45,660 bases of DNA. Source: Methylococcaceae bacterium (GTDB lineage Bacteria > Pseudomonadota > Gammaproteobacteria > Methylococcales > Methylomonadaceae). Position numbers and translations under genes: made by a program. The notes below the pieces were generated by a model. It was not told the origin of the DNA, did not search any database, and was given only the letters and a program-made list of their open reading frames with translations. The stretch lies in NCBI GenBank assembly GCA_007280895.1, contig QYQN01000017.1:1-45660 (forward strand), written 5' to 3'. Positions 18,050 through 27,153 of the stretch are shown here, in pieces; position 1 is the stretch's first letter; each line of letters begins with the position of its first letter.

Positions 18050-18700
18050 ATGGCCTTTGTTGCAGTGATTGATTATGGCATGGGGAATTTACACTCTATT
18101 GCCAAAGCTTTACAACATACCAGCAGTAATGACGATACTATCGTTATTACGGGTGATCCAAAAACTATTTTATCAGCGGATAAAGTGGTTTTTCCTGGTG
18201 TTGGTGCTATGCGTGATTGTATGCAGGCATTAACTCAAACAGGGCTAGTCGAGGTAATTAAAGACGTTGCGCTCACTAAACCGTTACTTGGCATTTGTTT
18301 GGGAATGCAGGCGTTAATGACGACCAGTGCTGAAGCACCCGATACAGAGTGCTTAAATATTTTTTCAGGTCAGGTGCTGAAATTTTCAGATCACTTACAC
18401 GATAGTGCAGGAAATAGCTTAAAAATTCCTCACATGGGCTGGAATCATGTTGAGCAAAAGGTGCACCCTTTATGGCAAAACATTCCCCAAAATAGTCGAT
18501 TTTATTTTGTTCACAGTTATTATGTGCAGCCAGAAGCATTAAGTTGTATTGTCGCCACAGCAAATTATCCAACGTCTTTTCCTTGTGCTATAGCGAGAAA
18601 TAATATTTTTGCTGTTCAATTTCATCCAGAAAAAAGTCAAACAGTGGGTTTGCAATTGCTCAAGAATTTTTTATCTTGGGATGGGACTGTTGCTTTTTAA
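18050..18700 (+). CDS. hisH: Imidazole glycerol phosphate synthase, glutaminase subunit
   Basis: Class I glutamine amidotransferase that delivers ammonia to HisF. 216 residues from the ATG at 18050 ([21 protein letters not shown]). An in-frame TTG at 18038 would add four residues but the family begins at this ATG. Nucleophile in [11 protein letters not shown] (about Cys83), oxyanion segment [10 protein letters not shown], and catalytic His/Glu in [10 protein letters not shown] near the C-terminus. A small insertion [10 protein letters not shown] near residue 25 is slightly longer than usual. The ribosome binding site is weak. hisA follows after 26 bp. Confidence 0.94.
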   Translation: MAFVAVIDYGMGNLHSIAKALQHTSSNDDTIVITGDPKTILSADKVVFPGVGAMRDCMQALTQTGLVEVIKDVALTKPLLGICLGMQALMTTSAEAPDTECLNIFSGQVLKFSDHLHDSAGNSLKIPHMGWNHVEQKVHPLWQNIPQNSRFYFVHSYYVQPEALSCIVATANYPTSFPCAIARNNIFAVQFHPEKSQTVGLQLLKNFLSWDGTVAF

Positions 18701-18726
18701 TCATTTTGTTACCGAGGTTTTTTACT

Positions 18727-19461
18727 ATGTTGCTAATACCCGCTATCGATATTAAAGATGGTAAATGTGTGCGTTTACGTCAAGGACGAATGGAAGATGA
18801 CACGGTGTTTTCAGATGATCCCGTTGCTGTTGCCGCGCGTTGGGTGGGCTTAGGTGCAAAGCGCTTACATTTAGTGGATTTAGATGGTGCGTTTGCAGGT
18901 AAGCCAAAAAATGCGGCCGTGATTCATGCTATTGTCGATGCCTTTCCCGGCGTTCCCGTGCAAATTGGTGGAGGGATTCGCGATGAAGAAACCATCGAAG
19001 CCTATCTTAATGCTGGTGTTGAGTATGTCATTATTGGCACTAAAGCCGTTAATGAACCGCATTTTATTCGTGATATTGCTATGGAATATCCACGTCGTAT
19101 TATTATTGGCTTAGATGCTAAAGACGGCAAAGTTGCTATTGATGGCTGGTCAAAATTATCAAAACATGACGTTATTGATTTAGCGCAGCATTTTGAAGCT
19201 GATGGCGTTGAAGCGATTATTTATACAGATATTTCACGTGATGGCATGATGCAAGGCGTTAACATTGAAGCCACTGCAAAATTAGCCAGTGCCATTACTA
19301 TTCCGGTGATTGCCTCAGGAGGTATTACTAATCTTGATGATATTCGTGCCTTAGGTTTGGTTGCAGGTGAAGGTATTATGGGCGCAATCACAGGACGAGC
19401 AATTTATGAAGGAACCTTAGATTTTGCTATAGCTGAGCAATTAGCAGAGTCTTTTGCTTGA
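18727..19461 (+). CDS. hisA: ProFAR isomerase (1-(5-phosphoribosyl)-5-[(5-phosphoribosylamino)methylideneamino]imidazole-4-carboxamide isomerase)
   Basis: Amadori-type isomerisation of ProFAR to PRFAR. 244 residues from ATG 18727; the frame is open further upstream over the hisH end, but [17 protein letters not shown] is the canonical N-terminus (catalytic Asp8) and ACCGAGGT lies just upstream. Half-barrel phosphate motifs [13 protein letters not shown] and [13 protein letters not shown], and the second catalytic Asp in [13 protein letters not shown], are visible. Paralogue of hisF two genes on, showing the same two-fold half-barrel repeat. Confidence 0.95.
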   Translation: MLLIPAIDIKDGKCVRLRQGRMEDDTVFSDDPVAVAARWVGLGAKRLHLVDLDGAFAGKPKNAAVIHAIVDAFPGVPVQIGGGIRDEETIEAYLNAGVEYVIIGTKAVNEPHFIRDIAMEYPRRIIIGLDAKDGKVAIDGWSKLSKHDVIDLAQHFEADGVEAIIYTDISRDGMMQGVNIEATAKLASAITIPVIASGGITNLDDIRALGLVAGEGIMGAITGRAIYEGTLDFAIAEQLAESFA

Positions 19462-19497
19462 TTTATTTTATGTCAAACGGCATTTTGGATACTTGTC

Positions 19498-20271
19498 ATG
19501 AGTTTAGCTAAGCGCATTATTCCTTGTCTTGATGTTGATCAAGGTCGGGTTGTAAAGGGGGTTAAGTTTGTAAATATTCGGGACGCAGGTGATCCAGTTG
19601 AAATTGCGCGTCGTTACGATCAGGAAGGCGCGGATGAGCTTACTTTTCTTGATATTACCGCTACTCATGCTAACCGAGACACCCTGATTCATGTGGTCGA
19701 ACAGGTCGCTAGTGAGGTTTTTATCCCGTTAACAGTTGGCGGGGGTATTCGCAGCGTAACGGATATTCGTAATATGCTTAATGCTGGTGCAGATAAAGTA
19801 GCAATCAATAGTGCAGCGGTGGTCAATCCTTATTTTGTCGATGAGGCAGCAACACGGTTTGGTTCGCAATGTATTGTTGTGGCCATTGATGCTAAAAAAG
19901 TAAGTGCGGACAATGAGGCTGAGCGCTGGGAAATTTTTACTCATGGTGGTCGTAAAGCGACCGGTATTGAGGCCGTCGCGTGGGCAGAAAAAATGGTGCG
20001 CTTGGGTGCAGGCGAATTATTATTAACCAGTATGGATCGTGATGGTACTCGCAGTGGTTTTGATTTACACTTAACTAAAGCTATTAGTGAAGCGGTTTCT
20101 GTACCAGTCATTGCTTCAGGTGGCGTTGGCAGCTTAGAACATTTAGCAGAAGGTATTTTGCAAGGTAAAGCAGATGCAGTCTTGGCAGCAAGTATTTTTC
20201 ATTTTGCGGAATATACTATTCACCAAGCTAAAGAATATTTGCAAGCACAAGGGATTGAGGTGCGTTTATGA
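19498..20271 (+). CDS. hisF: Imidazole glycerol phosphate synthase, cyclase subunit
   Basis: Combines PRFAR with ammonia from HisH to make imidazole glycerol phosphate and AICAR. 257 residues, TIM barrel. [19 protein letters not shown] (catalytic Asp11), [43 protein letters not shown] (second catalytic Asp) and [16 protein letters not shown] match the family. The stop overlaps the hisI start by 4 bp (ATGA), so hisF and hisI are translationally coupled. The 36-bp gap from hisA contains no terminator. Confidence 0.96.
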   Translation: MSLAKRIIPCLDVDQGRVVKGVKFVNIRDAGDPVEIARRYDQEGADELTFLDITATHANRDTLIHVVEQVASEVFIPLTVGGGIRSVTDIRNMLNAGADKVAINSAAVVNPYFVDEAATRFGSQCIVVAIDAKKVSADNEAERWEIFTHGGRKATGIEAVAWAEKMVRLGAGELLLTSMDRDGTRSGFDLHLTKAISEAVSVPVIASGGVGSLEHLAEGILQGKADAVLAASIFHFAEYTIHQAKEYLQAQGIEVRL

Positions 20272-20651
20272 GTTGGGTGGATGACATTCGCTGGACGGCA
20301 GAAGGCTTAGTGCCGGTGATTGCTCAGCAAGCAGACACGGGAAAAGTGCTGATGTTTGCATGGATGAATAAAGCATCGTTGATGTTAACTGTGCAGGAAG
20401 GTTATGCAGTGTATTGGTCACGTTCGCGTGGGCAATTATGGCGAAAGGGCGAAAGCTCTGGGCATCGGCAAAAAATACTGAGTATTTCTTTAGATTGTGA
20501 TGAAGATGTTATTTTGCTTGAGATTGAGCAAGAAGGTGGTATCGCTTGCCATACTGGACGACAAAGTTGTTTTTATCGACGCTTAATTGACGGTAGCTGG
20601 CAAACCGTCGAGCCAGTCATTAAAGCCCCAGAACTTATTTACCATCGTTAA
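20268..20651 (+). CDS. hisI: Phosphoribosyl-AMP cyclohydrolase
   Basis: Third step of histidine synthesis, opening the adenine ring of PR-AMP; Zn- and Mg-dependent. 127 residues, the monofunctional form (enterics fuse it to HisE). Motifs: [32 protein letters not shown] and the metal-binding run [20 protein letters not shown] with [10 protein letters not shown], containing the zinc cysteines and the acidic Mg site. It overlaps hisF by 4 bp and is followed by hisE after 17 bp. Confidence 0.96.
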   Translation: MSWVDDIRWTAEGLVPVIAQQADTGKVLMFAWMNKASLMLTVQEGYAVYWSRSRGQLWRKGESSGHRQKILSISLDCDEDVILLEIEQEGGIACHTGRQSCFYRRLIDGSWQTVEPVIKAPELIYHR

Positions 20652-20668
20652 TTTATTTTAAGAGAGCA

Positions 20669-20986
20669 ATGAACACAACCCTTACGCAATTAGCTGAAGT
20701 CTTAGAGCAACGTAAAAGCCAATCAGCAGACACTTCTTACGTCGCTAGTTTATATGCTAAAGGCTTGGATACAATTTTAAAAAAACTAGGTGAGGAAGCC
20801 ACCGAGACGGTTATCGCTGCAAAAAATTTAGATAAAGATCAGTTAGTTTATGAAATGGCTGATTTATGGTTTCATTGTATGGTGTTATTAGCGAATGAAT
20901 CTTTACATCCCAATGATGTGTTACACGAATTAGAGCGTCGCTTTGGTTTATCTGGATTAGACGAAAAAGCGTCACGCACACAATAA
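20669..20986 (+). CDS. hisE: Phosphoribosyl-ATP pyrophosphatase
   Basis: Second step of histidine synthesis. 105 residues, all-alpha MazG-like fold. [32 protein letters not shown] (metal-binding glutamates, preceded by the G-E of the previous segment) and [15 protein letters not shown] (second acidic site) fit HisE. It is a separate gene 17 bp after hisI with AAGAGAG before the ATG. It is followed by tatA after 30 bp, the his-tat adjacency often found in beta- and gammaproteobacteria, so the tat genes may be read from the his transcript. Confidence 0.95.
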   Translation: MNTTLTQLAEVLEQRKSQSADTSYVASLYAKGLDTILKKLGEEATETVIAAKNLDKDQLVYEMADLWFHCMVLLANESLHPNDVLHELERRFGLSGLDEKASRTQ

Positions 20987-21016
20987 TCGCGATTTAGTAT
21001 TTTTGGAGAATTAATT

Positions 21017-21238
21017 ATGGGTTTAAGTATTCCGCATTTATTAGTTGTATTAGGTATTGTCATTTTAGTGTTTGGAACTAAACGTTTACGCAATTTAGGC
21101 GGTGACTTAGGTGGCGCAATTAAGGGGTTTAAATCTGCGATTAAAGACGGTGAAAATGCTAACAATAGCAACACGGTTGTGCATGATGAGCCGGTGATTG
21201 AGGGTGATGTCACGTCTAAAAAAAATGACAAACCATAA
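21017..21238 (+). CDS. tatA: Sec-independent translocase subunit TatA
   Basis: Pore- or membrane-destabilising subunit of twin-arginine export. 73 residues: one N-terminal transmembrane helix (about 4-19), hinge [10 protein letters not shown], amphipathic helix [17 protein letters not shown] and an acidic, Lys-rich soluble tail. The FG-x-K-R-L-x-x-L-G hinge and the lack of a proline-containing 'GPE' hinge separate it from tatB next door. GGAGAATT lies before the ATG. tatB begins 2 bp after the stop. Confidence 0.94.
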   Translation: MGLSIPHLLVVLGIVILVFGTKRLRNLGGDLGGAIKGFKSAIKDGENANNSNTVVHDEPVIEGDVTSKKNDKP

Positions 21239-21240
21239 TC

Positions 21241-21570
21241 ATGTTTGAGGTTGGTTTTTCTGAGTTATTTATGGTCGCCTTAGTCGCGTTATTAGTTATT
21301 GGACCAGAAAAATTGCCTAAAGCAGCCAGGCTCACTGGCTTTTGGTTAGGTAAGTTGCGCACGATGGTAGAGTCTGTAAAAACCGAAGTAAATGAAGAAT
21401 TGCGTGCTGAAGAAATGCGCCAGTTAATTCGTGAGCAGAGTGGTTTCGATGAAATTCGTCAGTTACATGAAGAGGTCATTGCTGAGACGTTTTCTATCCA
21501 GTCGTCACTCAATCACACTGCTGAGGCGGTGACAGTTCAGAGCGAGTTAAATGACCCAGAAAAAAACTAA
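21241..21570 (+). CDS. tatB: Sec-independent translocase subunit TatB
   Basis: Substrate-receptor partner of TatC. 109 residues: N-terminal membrane helix with a glutamate ([20 protein letters not shown]), the TatB-type hinge [10 protein letters not shown] and a long charged amphipathic helix ([21 protein letters not shown]). The C-terminal tail is shorter than that of E. coli TatB. Its last 20 bp overlap the start of tatC in another frame, implying coupled translation of TatB and TatC, which act as a 1:1 complex. Confidence 0.94.
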   Translation: MFEVGFSELFMVALVALLVIGPEKLPKAARLTGFWLGKLRTMVESVKTEVNEELRAEEMRQLIREQSGFDEIRQLHEEVIAETFSIQSSLNHTAEAVTVQSELNDPEKN

Positions 21571-22336
21571 TACGGTAGAAGAGTCTTCTTTTATTGCTCA
21601 TTTAATTGAGCTGCGCGATCGTTTACTGCGCAGCATCTTAGCTATTCTTTTAATTTTTTTGAGCTTAGTCGCCTTTGCCAAAGAAATTTACAATTATCTC
21701 GCAGGCCCGTTGTTGGCGCATTTGCCCGAAAACAGCACAATGATTGCCATTGATGTGGCCTCGCCTTTTTTTACGCCGTTTAAATTAACCATTATTCTCG
21801 CAACATTTCTCGCTATTCCTTTTATTTTGTATCAATTTTGGGCCTTTGTTGCGCCAGGCTTATATAAAAAAGAACGGCGCTTAGTTTTGCCTTTATTAGT
21901 GGCCAGTTCCTTGTTATTTTATTTGGGAATTGCGTTTGCTTACTTCGTTATTTTTCCAATTGTCTTTGGTTTTTTAACCGCTGCTGCGCCTGAAGGTGTT
22001 GCAGTGATGACGGATATTGCAAAATATTTAGACTTTGTGTTGGCACTCTTTTTTGCTTTTGGCGTGAGTTTTGAAGTACCCATACTGACCATTGTTATGG
22101 TTTGGACAGGCATGACAACACCTGCTGAGTTAGCAGAAAAACGACCGTATGTGGTGGTGTTGATCTTTGTTATTGCGATGTTTTTAACGCCGCCTGATGC
22201 GATCTCACAAACATTATTAGCGGTGCCAATGTGTATCTTATTTGAATTAGGCATCTTTTTCTCACGTTTTTTTATAGCGAAAGAACGTGCTGACTTAGCA
22301 GAAGAAGAGGAGCCTCACCGTTTGGAGAAAAAATAA
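21551..22336 (+). CDS. tatC: Sec-independent translocase subunit TatC
   Basis: Six-helix membrane protein that binds twin-arginine signal peptides. 261 residues. The N-terminal cytosolic segment [17 protein letters not shown] carries the conserved HLxELRxRL signal-recognition motif with its glutamate. It is followed by [29 protein letters not shown] (the conserved F-x-x-P-G-L-x-x-x-E-R/K-R loop), a central acidic residue in [14 protein letters not shown] (Glu of helix 4) and the ending [18 protein letters not shown]. All family landmarks are present. It starts inside tatB, 20 bp before that stop. Confidence 0.96.
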   Translation: MTQKKTNTVEESSFIAHLIELRDRLLRSILAILLIFLSLVAFAKEIYNYLAGPLLAHLPENSTMIAIDVASPFFTPFKLTIILATFLAIPFILYQFWAFVAPGLYKKERRLVLPLLVASSLLFYLGIAFAYFVIFPIVFGFLTAAAPEGVAVMTDIAKYLDFVLALFFAFGVSFEVPILTIVMVWTGMTTPAELAEKRPYVVVLIFVIAMFLTPPDAISQTLLAVPMCILFELGIFFSRFFIAKERADLAEEEEPHRLEKK

Positions 22337-22351
22337 TCGTTAATTATTTTT
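22329..22351. terminator. Weak A/T bidirectional hairpin between convergent tatC and ELM1-like gene
   Basis: AAAAATAAT (22329-22337) and ATTATTTTT (22343-22351) form a 9-bp all-A/T stem with a 5-nt loop, placed exactly between two converging genes. Thermodynamically weak, but the position and A/T runs on both sides suit a bidirectional terminator. Confidence 0.35.
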
Positions 22352-22352
22352 G

Positions 22353-23348
22353 TTAAACTGCGCGGCTGAGGTCGTGACGGTGCAGTGTAGCCTGCGAGCG
22401 TTGTAAAATAGCCTCAGCAATTTGCTGGGTAGTATCAATGGCGGGATATGTCCAAGGCTCATAAGGTGTGCTCATTGTTTTTGCAGCGCCGTGTTCAATG
22501 AGTTTACCAATGATGTCGCGGTGATAACATTCCGTTACGTTCTCATTTAAATCCACTAATACTGGTTTGCCAGTAAAAACCGCTTCAGAACACATAGATA
22601 GCGAGTCACCTGTAACAATAAATAATTCAGCACGGGCTAACAGTGCGGTATAAAAGCTGGGGTGACTGGTTTGCCAATCAAAAAAATCATACGGTAGTTG
22701 ACCAAATTCTGTAAGCATCGTTGATATTGCCTCGACCGGCGTTCTGCGACTATTTGTAATCACCAGTATGGCTTTTAAAGATTGGCTAATGTGTATGACT
22801 TGTTGGGCAAAGTGTCGTGCATAAGCTTCGTTAAAGCCATTGCAGTAGCGAGTATTGCCACCTATTAATAAGCCAATGATGGGCTGAGTTAGTGCGTGAA
22901 AATAGCGTTTATGTTCAAGGGCTGCGTGGGCAAGTTTGTTTTTAGTTTGGTTGTGTGGCACCCCTAACAATGAAACAACATTATCGCCTGTTAACTGTGG
23001 TGAAGCAATTAAGTCATACTCAGTTAAGCGTGGATGAGGGACTTCGGGCAAAATGGAGGCAAGAAAAATAGTGAATAATTGCTTAGGGAAAATCTTTCGT
23101 AAATCAGCAATTTCGGCTGTGGTTTCTTCACCCGTACCGCTGATGATAAAAATGGCTTGATAGCCACCGCGTTGCACATAGCGTTTTTTTAGTAAGTCGT
23201 GGTATTCCTGTTGATTTGCACTTGGTCGTGGAATGCGTTCATAGCCAAACCCCAAGTGTTCAGCTAAGCCAATACGTGCATTAAGTTCACCCGTGTAGTC
23301 GCTATCAACAATCCAGACAAGGGGTGCAGGTTTCATGAGAGTATGCAT
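22353..23348 (-). CDS. ELM1/GtrOC1-like family protein (putative glycosyltransferase-like)
   Basis: 331 residues, resembling the bacterial 'mitochondrial fission ELM1 family' proteins. Visible: LVWIVDSDYTGELNARIGLAEHLGF at the N-terminus (split here into VWIVDSDYTGE and RIGLAEHLG blocks), ISGTGEETT, PRLTEYDLIASPQLTGDNVV, IGLLIGGNTRYCNGF, ILVITNSRRTP, and the nucleotide-sugar-like end FIVTGDSLSMCSEAVFTGKPV. The two-domain layout with GGN near the hinge resembles GT-B glycosyltransferases, but the bacterial function is not established. The ATG overlaps the stop of the upstream flavoprotein by one base (TAATG), so the two are translationally coupled and probably act together. The C-terminus is full length. 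Confidence 0.78.
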   Translation of the reverse strand: MHTLMKPAPLVWIVDSDYTGELNARIGLAEHLGFGYERIPRPSANQQEYHDLLKKRYVQRGGYQAIFIISGTGEETTAEIADLRKIFPKQLFTIFLASILPEVPHPRLTEYDLIASPQLTGDNVVSLLGVPHNQTKNKLAHAALEHKRYFHALTQPIIGLLIGGNTRYCNGFNEAYARHFAQQVIHISQSLKAILVITNSRRTPVEAISTMLTEFGQLPYDFFDWQTSHPSFYTALLARAELFIVTGDSLSMCSEAVFTGKPVLVDLNENVTECYHRDIIGKLIEHGAAKTMSTPYEPWTYPAIDTTQQIAEAILQRSQATLHRHDLSRAV

Positions 23349-24322
23349 TAGTTTAAGTGTTGGCTTAAGTCACGTGCAGCTAAGGCACCTTCGGCGAGCG
23401 CATTGACTACAGAAGGGTCGTCTGAGTTAGTTACATCGCCAATCGCATAAATTCCAGGAATATTAGTACGCTTAACGTGGTCAGTCAGAATATAGTTTTG
23501 ATTTGTTGCCACGCGTTTCAAGAGCTCACTATTTTGTAAAAACTCAGTGTTTGCTTTAAAGCCGCAGCGGATAAAGATTTTGTCGACCGACAGTGTTTGG
23601 CGTAAAGAAGGGCTTTGCGTAAGTGCTAAGCCAATTTTGTTTTGTTCAGCGTACATGCTTGTTATGGTTGAGTGGCTGTGCTCGATAAGTTTATTTTCCT
23701 GAATTAACGTGATGATGTCATTCCGAATTAGTGTTTGTGCTATTGCGCTTGAGCGCATAATGAGATGTATTTTATCCGCTCTTGTTGCAATATCTTTTGC
23801 TGTATAATGGGCATTATCGCCACCGCCAAGAATTGCAATTGTTTTTGTGCTTAGGTGAGGTAGTTGCTCAAGATGATCTGTTGGTAAAAAAAACACCCGA
23901 TTGCTGATGAGTTCAGGTGTGAAGCCCTCGATATTTTCTATTACTTCATAGCCAACCGGACGTGCGCCCGTGGCAATGATTAAGGCTTTTATAGAAAAAG
24001 TTTCACGACTAAGCGCGTTTTTTTGTATGACTAACTGAAAGCCATGACTATTTTGTTGTATTGCAAGTAATTGGTAAGAGTAGTAAACGCTAATGTCGGT
24101 GGACTGAATATGTTTGGTATAAGCGGCTGCAAGTTGTTGGCTGGTATGTTCGCTAAACCCTAAAACCCAGCGATTTATTGTTGGGAGGGTTGTTAATTGT
24201 CCACCTAGGCACGTGTTTTTTTCCAAAATAATTGGCTTAAAACCCAAGTTTTTAAGCCATAACGCACAGGACATGCCGGCAACACCTCCACCTAAAATAG
24301 CAATCGTTGGTTGTACTGACAT
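23348..24322 (-). CDS. Thioredoxin-reductase-fold NAD(P)/FAD oxidoreductase without CxxC
   Basis: 324 residues, the length of low-molecular-weight thioredoxin reductases and YumC/YpdA-type flavoproteins. FAD Rossmann motif ILGGGVAGMSCALWL with ILEKNTCLGGQLTTLP, ATG motif IIATGARPVG, NAD(P) motif ILGGGDNAHYTAKDIA, and the C-terminal GIYAIGDVT plus ALAEGALAA. The NAD(P) domain lacks the Cys-x-x-Cys pair of true TrxR (the equivalent region reads VFFLPTDHLEQLPHL), so a ferredoxin/flavodoxin-NADP reductase or disulfide-independent reductase is more likely. The coupled ELM1-like gene downstream suggests a shared but unknown pathway. Upstream (24323-24458) is 136 bp without recognisable features. 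Confidence 0.85.
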   Translation of the reverse strand: MSVQPTIAILGGGVAGMSCALWLKNLGFKPIILEKNTCLGGQLTTLPTINRWVLGFSEHTSQQLAAAYTKHIQSTDISVYYSYQLLAIQQNSHGFQLVIQKNALSRETFSIKALIIATGARPVGYEVIENIEGFTPELISNRVFFLPTDHLEQLPHLSTKTIAILGGGDNAHYTAKDIATRADKIHLIMRSSAIAQTLIRNDIITLIQENKLIEHSHSTITSMYAEQNKIGLALTQSPSLRQTLSVDKIFIRCGFKANTEFLQNSELLKRVATNQNYILTDHVKRTNIPGIYAIGDVTNSDDPSVVNALAEGALAARDLSQHLN

Positions 24323-24458
24323 GAATTAATTAAGCTAAGGCTGAGTAAACAGTTTAAAGGTAGTAACGTCACAGCATGTTTTTGAGTTATCAATGGCTAA
24401 TTTAGCTTAAATTTGCCGTTAAGCAAGTAACTTAGTGTGACCTTAGTAAGCACTATTT

Positions 24459-24962
24459 TTATAATAGTAGCTCAGAATACGCTATTTTTTTTTGCTTAAC
24501 TGTGCGTTTATCCATCGCTAACCACAGTGCTAAGTACGTGATTTTTTTTGTTGGGTGCACTAGATTGGGGGCGATTTCTGCTAGAGGTTCAAGGACGAAG
24601 GGATAGATTTCAATATCTTTACGGGGAAGGTTGAACTGTTCGTGAGCAAGTACGGCATCGCCAAATAATAACAAATCAAGATCTAAGGCACGGGAGGTAA
24701 ATTTTTCTTTTGTAACACGGCAGTCATAAGGGTGTTCAATATCTTTAAGTCGTTGATATACCGAAAAGACATCGTCGTGTGTAGTAAAGCTAACCACGAG
24801 ATTGAAAAAAGGCGGCGCACTAAAGCCAATCGGCATAGATTCATACACACTAGAAATATGCAATGCGCCAACCTGTTGTTGCAAAGCGTTAATTCCAGCG
24901 CGTATATTTTGATGGCGCTCAATATTACTGCCAACCCCTATAAATACTTGTGTTGAACTCAT
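24459..24962 (-). CDS. folK: 6-hydroxymethyl-7,8-dihydropterin pyrophosphokinase
   Basis: Transfers pyrophosphate from ATP to hydroxymethyl-dihydropterin in folate synthesis. 167 residues. VFIGVGSNIERHQNI at the N-terminus, SSVYESMPIGFSAPPFFNLVV (pterin loop) and the metal-binding RALDLDLLLFGD with its two aspartates, then LPRKDIEIYPFVLEPLAEIAP. In the usual GPRxLDxDLL motif the GP is replaced (FTSRALDLDLL), a modest change. The start overlaps the folB stop by 4 bp, so FolB (which makes its substrate) and FolK are coupled. Confidence 0.94.
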   Translation of the reverse strand: MSSTQVFIGVGSNIERHQNIRAGINALQQQVGALHISSVYESMPIGFSAPPFFNLVVSFTTHDDVFSVYQRLKDIEHPYDCRVTKEKFTSRALDLDLLLFGDAVLAHEQFNLPRKDIEIYPFVLEPLAEIAPNLVHPTKKITYLALWLAMDKRTVKQKKIAYSELLL

Positions 24963-25312
24963 TTTTTACCGCGCTCAATGATAATGCCTACGTCGATATC
25001 TTTGCCTACCGCACCGCGTTTATTCAATTTAATCTGCACCCATGTGAGGTTAAACTCAGTTAAAATCAGCTCAGCGACTTCAGAAATTAAGCGTTCAATT
25101 AAATAAAATTGCGTATTTTGTACGAATTCTATTACTCGATCAGACACTTTTTTATAATCAAGCGTGTACTGAATATCGTCTGTTTGCGCGGCTTTGTTTA
25201 TATCAAATGCCATGGCAATATCAAAAATAAGGGTTTGTTTAGTTGATCTTTCCCATTCATAAATACCGATAATGGTGTCAATACATAGCCCGTTTAAAAA
25301 AATAGTATCCAC
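24959..25312 (-). CDS. folB: Dihydroneopterin aldolase
   Basis: Cleaves dihydroneopterin to hydroxymethyl-dihydropterin and glycolaldehyde. I place the start at GTG 25312 (giving VDTIFLNGLCIDTIIGIYEW, the canonical beginning; 117 residues), because AAGGAAAT lies 6 bp upstream of it and the 16 codons before it (from 25360) do not resemble FolB. Motifs: GIYEWER (tyrosine/glutamate near the pterin), DYKKVSD, FYLIERLISEVAELIL (catalytic Glu of the family) and the terminal lysine region VQIKLNKRGAVGKDIDVGI. Divergent from plsY. The 4-bp overlap with folK indicates a two-gene folate operon. Confidence 0.93.
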   Translation of the reverse strand: MDTIFLNGLCIDTIIGIYEWERSTKQTLIFDIAMAFDINKAAQTDDIQYTLDYKKVSDRVIEFVQNTQFYLIERLISEVAELILTEFNLTWVQIKLNKRGAVGKDIDVGIIIERGKK

Positions 25313-25351
25313 GTTAAATTTCCTTGTATGATGTGCTTTGAAGTAATGGGT

Positions 25352-25380
25352 AGTATTCAAGAAATACTTTTAGTTGACAA
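25352..25380 (-). promoter_or_regulatory. Candidate promoter for folB-folK, sharing its -35 with the opposite strand
   Basis: On the minus strand TTGTCA (25380-25375), 17-bp spacer, AATACT (25357-25352), 40 bp before the folB GTG. The -35 overlaps a perfect TTGACA on the plus strand (25374-25379), oriented toward plsY, but no good -10 follows that one at 17 bp. Confidence 0.42.
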
Positions 25381-25405
25381 GTTTTGAGCAAATTTTTGTG
25401 TACGT

Positions 25406-25984
25406 ATGATTGATTATAGCTGGTTGTTAGTAATAATTGCCTATTGTATAGGTTCAATTTGTAGTGCCATTGTGGTGTGTCGTGTGATGGGTTTACCTGA
25501 TCCACGTGAGCAAGGTTCCGGTAATCCTGGCGCCACCAATGTGATGCGTTTTGGTGGTAAAAAAGCGGCTGCAATTACCTTGTTAGGAGATTTATTTAAA
25601 GGTTTACTTCCGGTTCTTGTCGGTCAGTTTGTAGGGTTGCCTTCGGTATTCGTTGCAGGTCTTGGTGCGGCTGCATTTTTAGGACACTTGTATCCAATTT
25701 TTTTTGGATTTAAAGGTGGCAAAGGCGTGGCAACATCTGTTGGTGTATTGTTGGGTTTTTCTTGGCAGCTAGGGATACTGGTGATAGCAACATGGTTATT
25801 GGTGTATAAACTCAGCAAAATTTCTTCGTTATCGGCGCTCATTGCCTCCGTATTGTCATCAGGTTTTGCTTGGTGGTTGGGTATGAGTGAAGCGATTATT
25901 TATGCATCATTGATGATGACTGTCTTTTTGTTATGGCGCCATCAAGCAAATATAAAGCGCTTGTTAGCTGGACAAGAGAAGTAA
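25406..25984 (+). CDS. plsY: Glycerol-3-phosphate acyltransferase (acyl-phosphate dependent)
   Basis: Membrane enzyme that acylates glycerol-3-phosphate from acyl phosphate, the first step of phospholipid synthesis in the PlsX/Y route. 192 residues with five or so hydrophobic segments. Three conserved cytosolic motifs are visible: YCIGSICSAIVV with DPREQGSGNPGATNVMR (substrate-binding), GHLYPIFFGFKGGKGVAT (catalytic His and Gly-rich loop) and LLWRHQANIKRLLAG at the C-terminus. Divergent from folB (93 bp), convergent with tsaD. The plsY-tsaD-rpsU neighbourhood is common in proteobacteria. Confidence 0.96.
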   Translation: MIDYSWLLVIIAYCIGSICSAIVVCRVMGLPDPREQGSGNPGATNVMRFGGKKAAAITLLGDLFKGLLPVLVGQFVGLPSVFVAGLGAAAFLGHLYPIFFGFKGGKGVATSVGVLLGFSWQLGILVIATWLLVYKLSKISSLSALIASVLSSGFAWWLGMSEAIIYASLMMTVFLLWRHQANIKRLLAGQEK

Positions 25985-26040
25985 CGTTGGGTTAGCTTTA
26001 ATCTATTTTTGACTATAGCTTAATGCGTGGGTAGAGCGAG

Positions 26041-27048
26041 TTAGTAGTTAATCTCATCAATTGCCCAGCGTGCATGTGCAGTGAAATTAAGATCGTTATG
26101 TTGTCCTAATAATAATCGTTGGCAACCAGCATAGGCGATCATTGCGCCGTTATCAGTGCAGAATTCGGGTCGTGGAAAAAATATTTTGCACTTTTCTTTG
26201 GCCGTCATGTCCGATAATACGGTGCGAATATGTGTATTTGCGCTCACGCCACCACCAACAACTAACGTTGTTAGTTGAGTTTGCTTTAAGGCTCGTTTGC
26301 ATTTAATGGCTAAGGTGTCAGCAATGGCTTGTTGAAAAGCGGCGGCAATATTGGCTTTATCCTGTGTTGTTTTTTCAGAAGCGTGATAGGTGTTAAGTGC
26401 GAAGGTTTTTAAGCCACTAAAGCTAAAATCCAAGCCAGGCCTATCAGTCATTGGGCGAGGAAAAGAGGCAATGGGCTTACCTTGCTCTGCTAATTTGGCT
26501 AATTTAGCTCCACCTGGATAATTTAAGCCAAGTAATTTAGCGGTTTTATCAAATGCTTCGCCAACAGCGTCATCAAGAGATTCACCTAATAATTCATAGT
26601 TACCAAGTGCATTAACGCGGATAAGTAAGGTGTGCCCACCAGAAATAAGTAGCGCTAAAAAAGGAAAATCTGGCTTCTCTTTTTCTAACATGGGTGCTAA
26701 TAGATGCCCTTCCATGTGATGCACGCCAATTGCAGGTATTTGCCATGCCCAAGCTAAGCTACGCGCGGTTGCAGCGGCTACTAATAGTGCGCCCACTAAC
26801 CCAGGTCCCGCAGTATAGGCAATGCCGTTAATAGCGTTAGCACGAAGTTTACTGTCCTCAAGCGAAGCCTTAATTAAGGGAATTAATTTTCGGCTATGGT
26901 CGCGAGACGCAAGCTCAGGTACCACGCCGCCATAGTCTTTATGCATATCAATTTGACTATATAGGGTATGATGGATTAATCCATGTGAAGAATGATAAAT
27001 GGCAACGCCAGTTTCATCACAGGAGGTTTCGATGCCTAAAACGTACAT
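26041..27048 (-). CDS. tsaD: tRNA N6-adenosine threonylcarbamoyltransferase
   Basis: Transfers the threonylcarbamoyl group to A37 of ANN-decoding tRNAs, with TsaB and TsaE. 335 residues from ATG 27048: [18 protein letters not shown] is the canonical N-terminus. The frame is open 19 codons further (to 27105) but that extension runs through the rpsU promoter and looks non-coding. Metal-binding [12 protein letters not shown] (His at about 111 and 115), [45 protein letters not shown] and [15 protein letters not shown] all match. The gene is divergent from rpsU and convergent with plsY. Confidence 0.97.
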   Translation of the reverse strand: MYVLGIETSCDETGVAIYHSSHGLIHHTLYSQIDMHKDYGGVVPELASRDHSRKLIPLIKASLEDSKLRANAINGIAYTAGPGLVGALLVAAATARSLAWAWQIPAIGVHHMEGHLLAPMLEKEKPDFPFLALLISGGHTLLIRVNALGNYELLGESLDDAVGEAFDKTAKLLGLNYPGGAKLAKLAEQGKPIASFPRPMTDRPGLDFSFSGLKTFALNTYHASEKTTQDKANIAAAFQQAIADTLAIKCKRALKQTQLTTLVVGGGVSANTHIRTVLSDMTAKEKCKIFFPRPEFCTDNGAMIAYAGCQRLLLGQHNDLNFTAHARWAIDEINY

Positions 27049-27055
27049 TGAGTTT

Positions 27056-27084
27056 TTGATAATTAATGAAGTAAAGGGTATAAT
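27056..27084 (+). promoter_or_regulatory. Strong sigma-70 promoter for rpsU-yqeY-dnaG-rpoD
   Basis: TTGATA (27056-27061), exact 17-bp spacer, TATAAT (27079-27084): -35 with one mismatch, perfect -10. It lies 70 bp before the rpsU ATG and in the tsaD leader, just outside that coding start. This is the clearest promoter in the window and fits the known strong promoter of the macromolecular synthesis operon. Confidence 0.8.
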
Positions 27085-27153
27085 TTCGCTCTTTTTTAAG
27101 TTCAATGGACTTAACCATCCTTTTTAAATATTAACATAGTTGGATAATTAATA

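Noticed and set aside
18676-18726. N-terminal extension of hisA over the hisH end
   Set aside because: HisA begins at [13 protein letters not shown]; the extension is simply an open frame in hisH.
25313-25360. 16-codon N-terminal extension of folB from an ATG
   Set aside because: Not FolB-like; a GTG with a good AAGGAAAT upstream gives the canonical start.
27049-27105. 19-codon N-terminal extension of tsaD
   Set aside because: Runs into the rpsU promoter; the family starts at [13 protein letters not shown].
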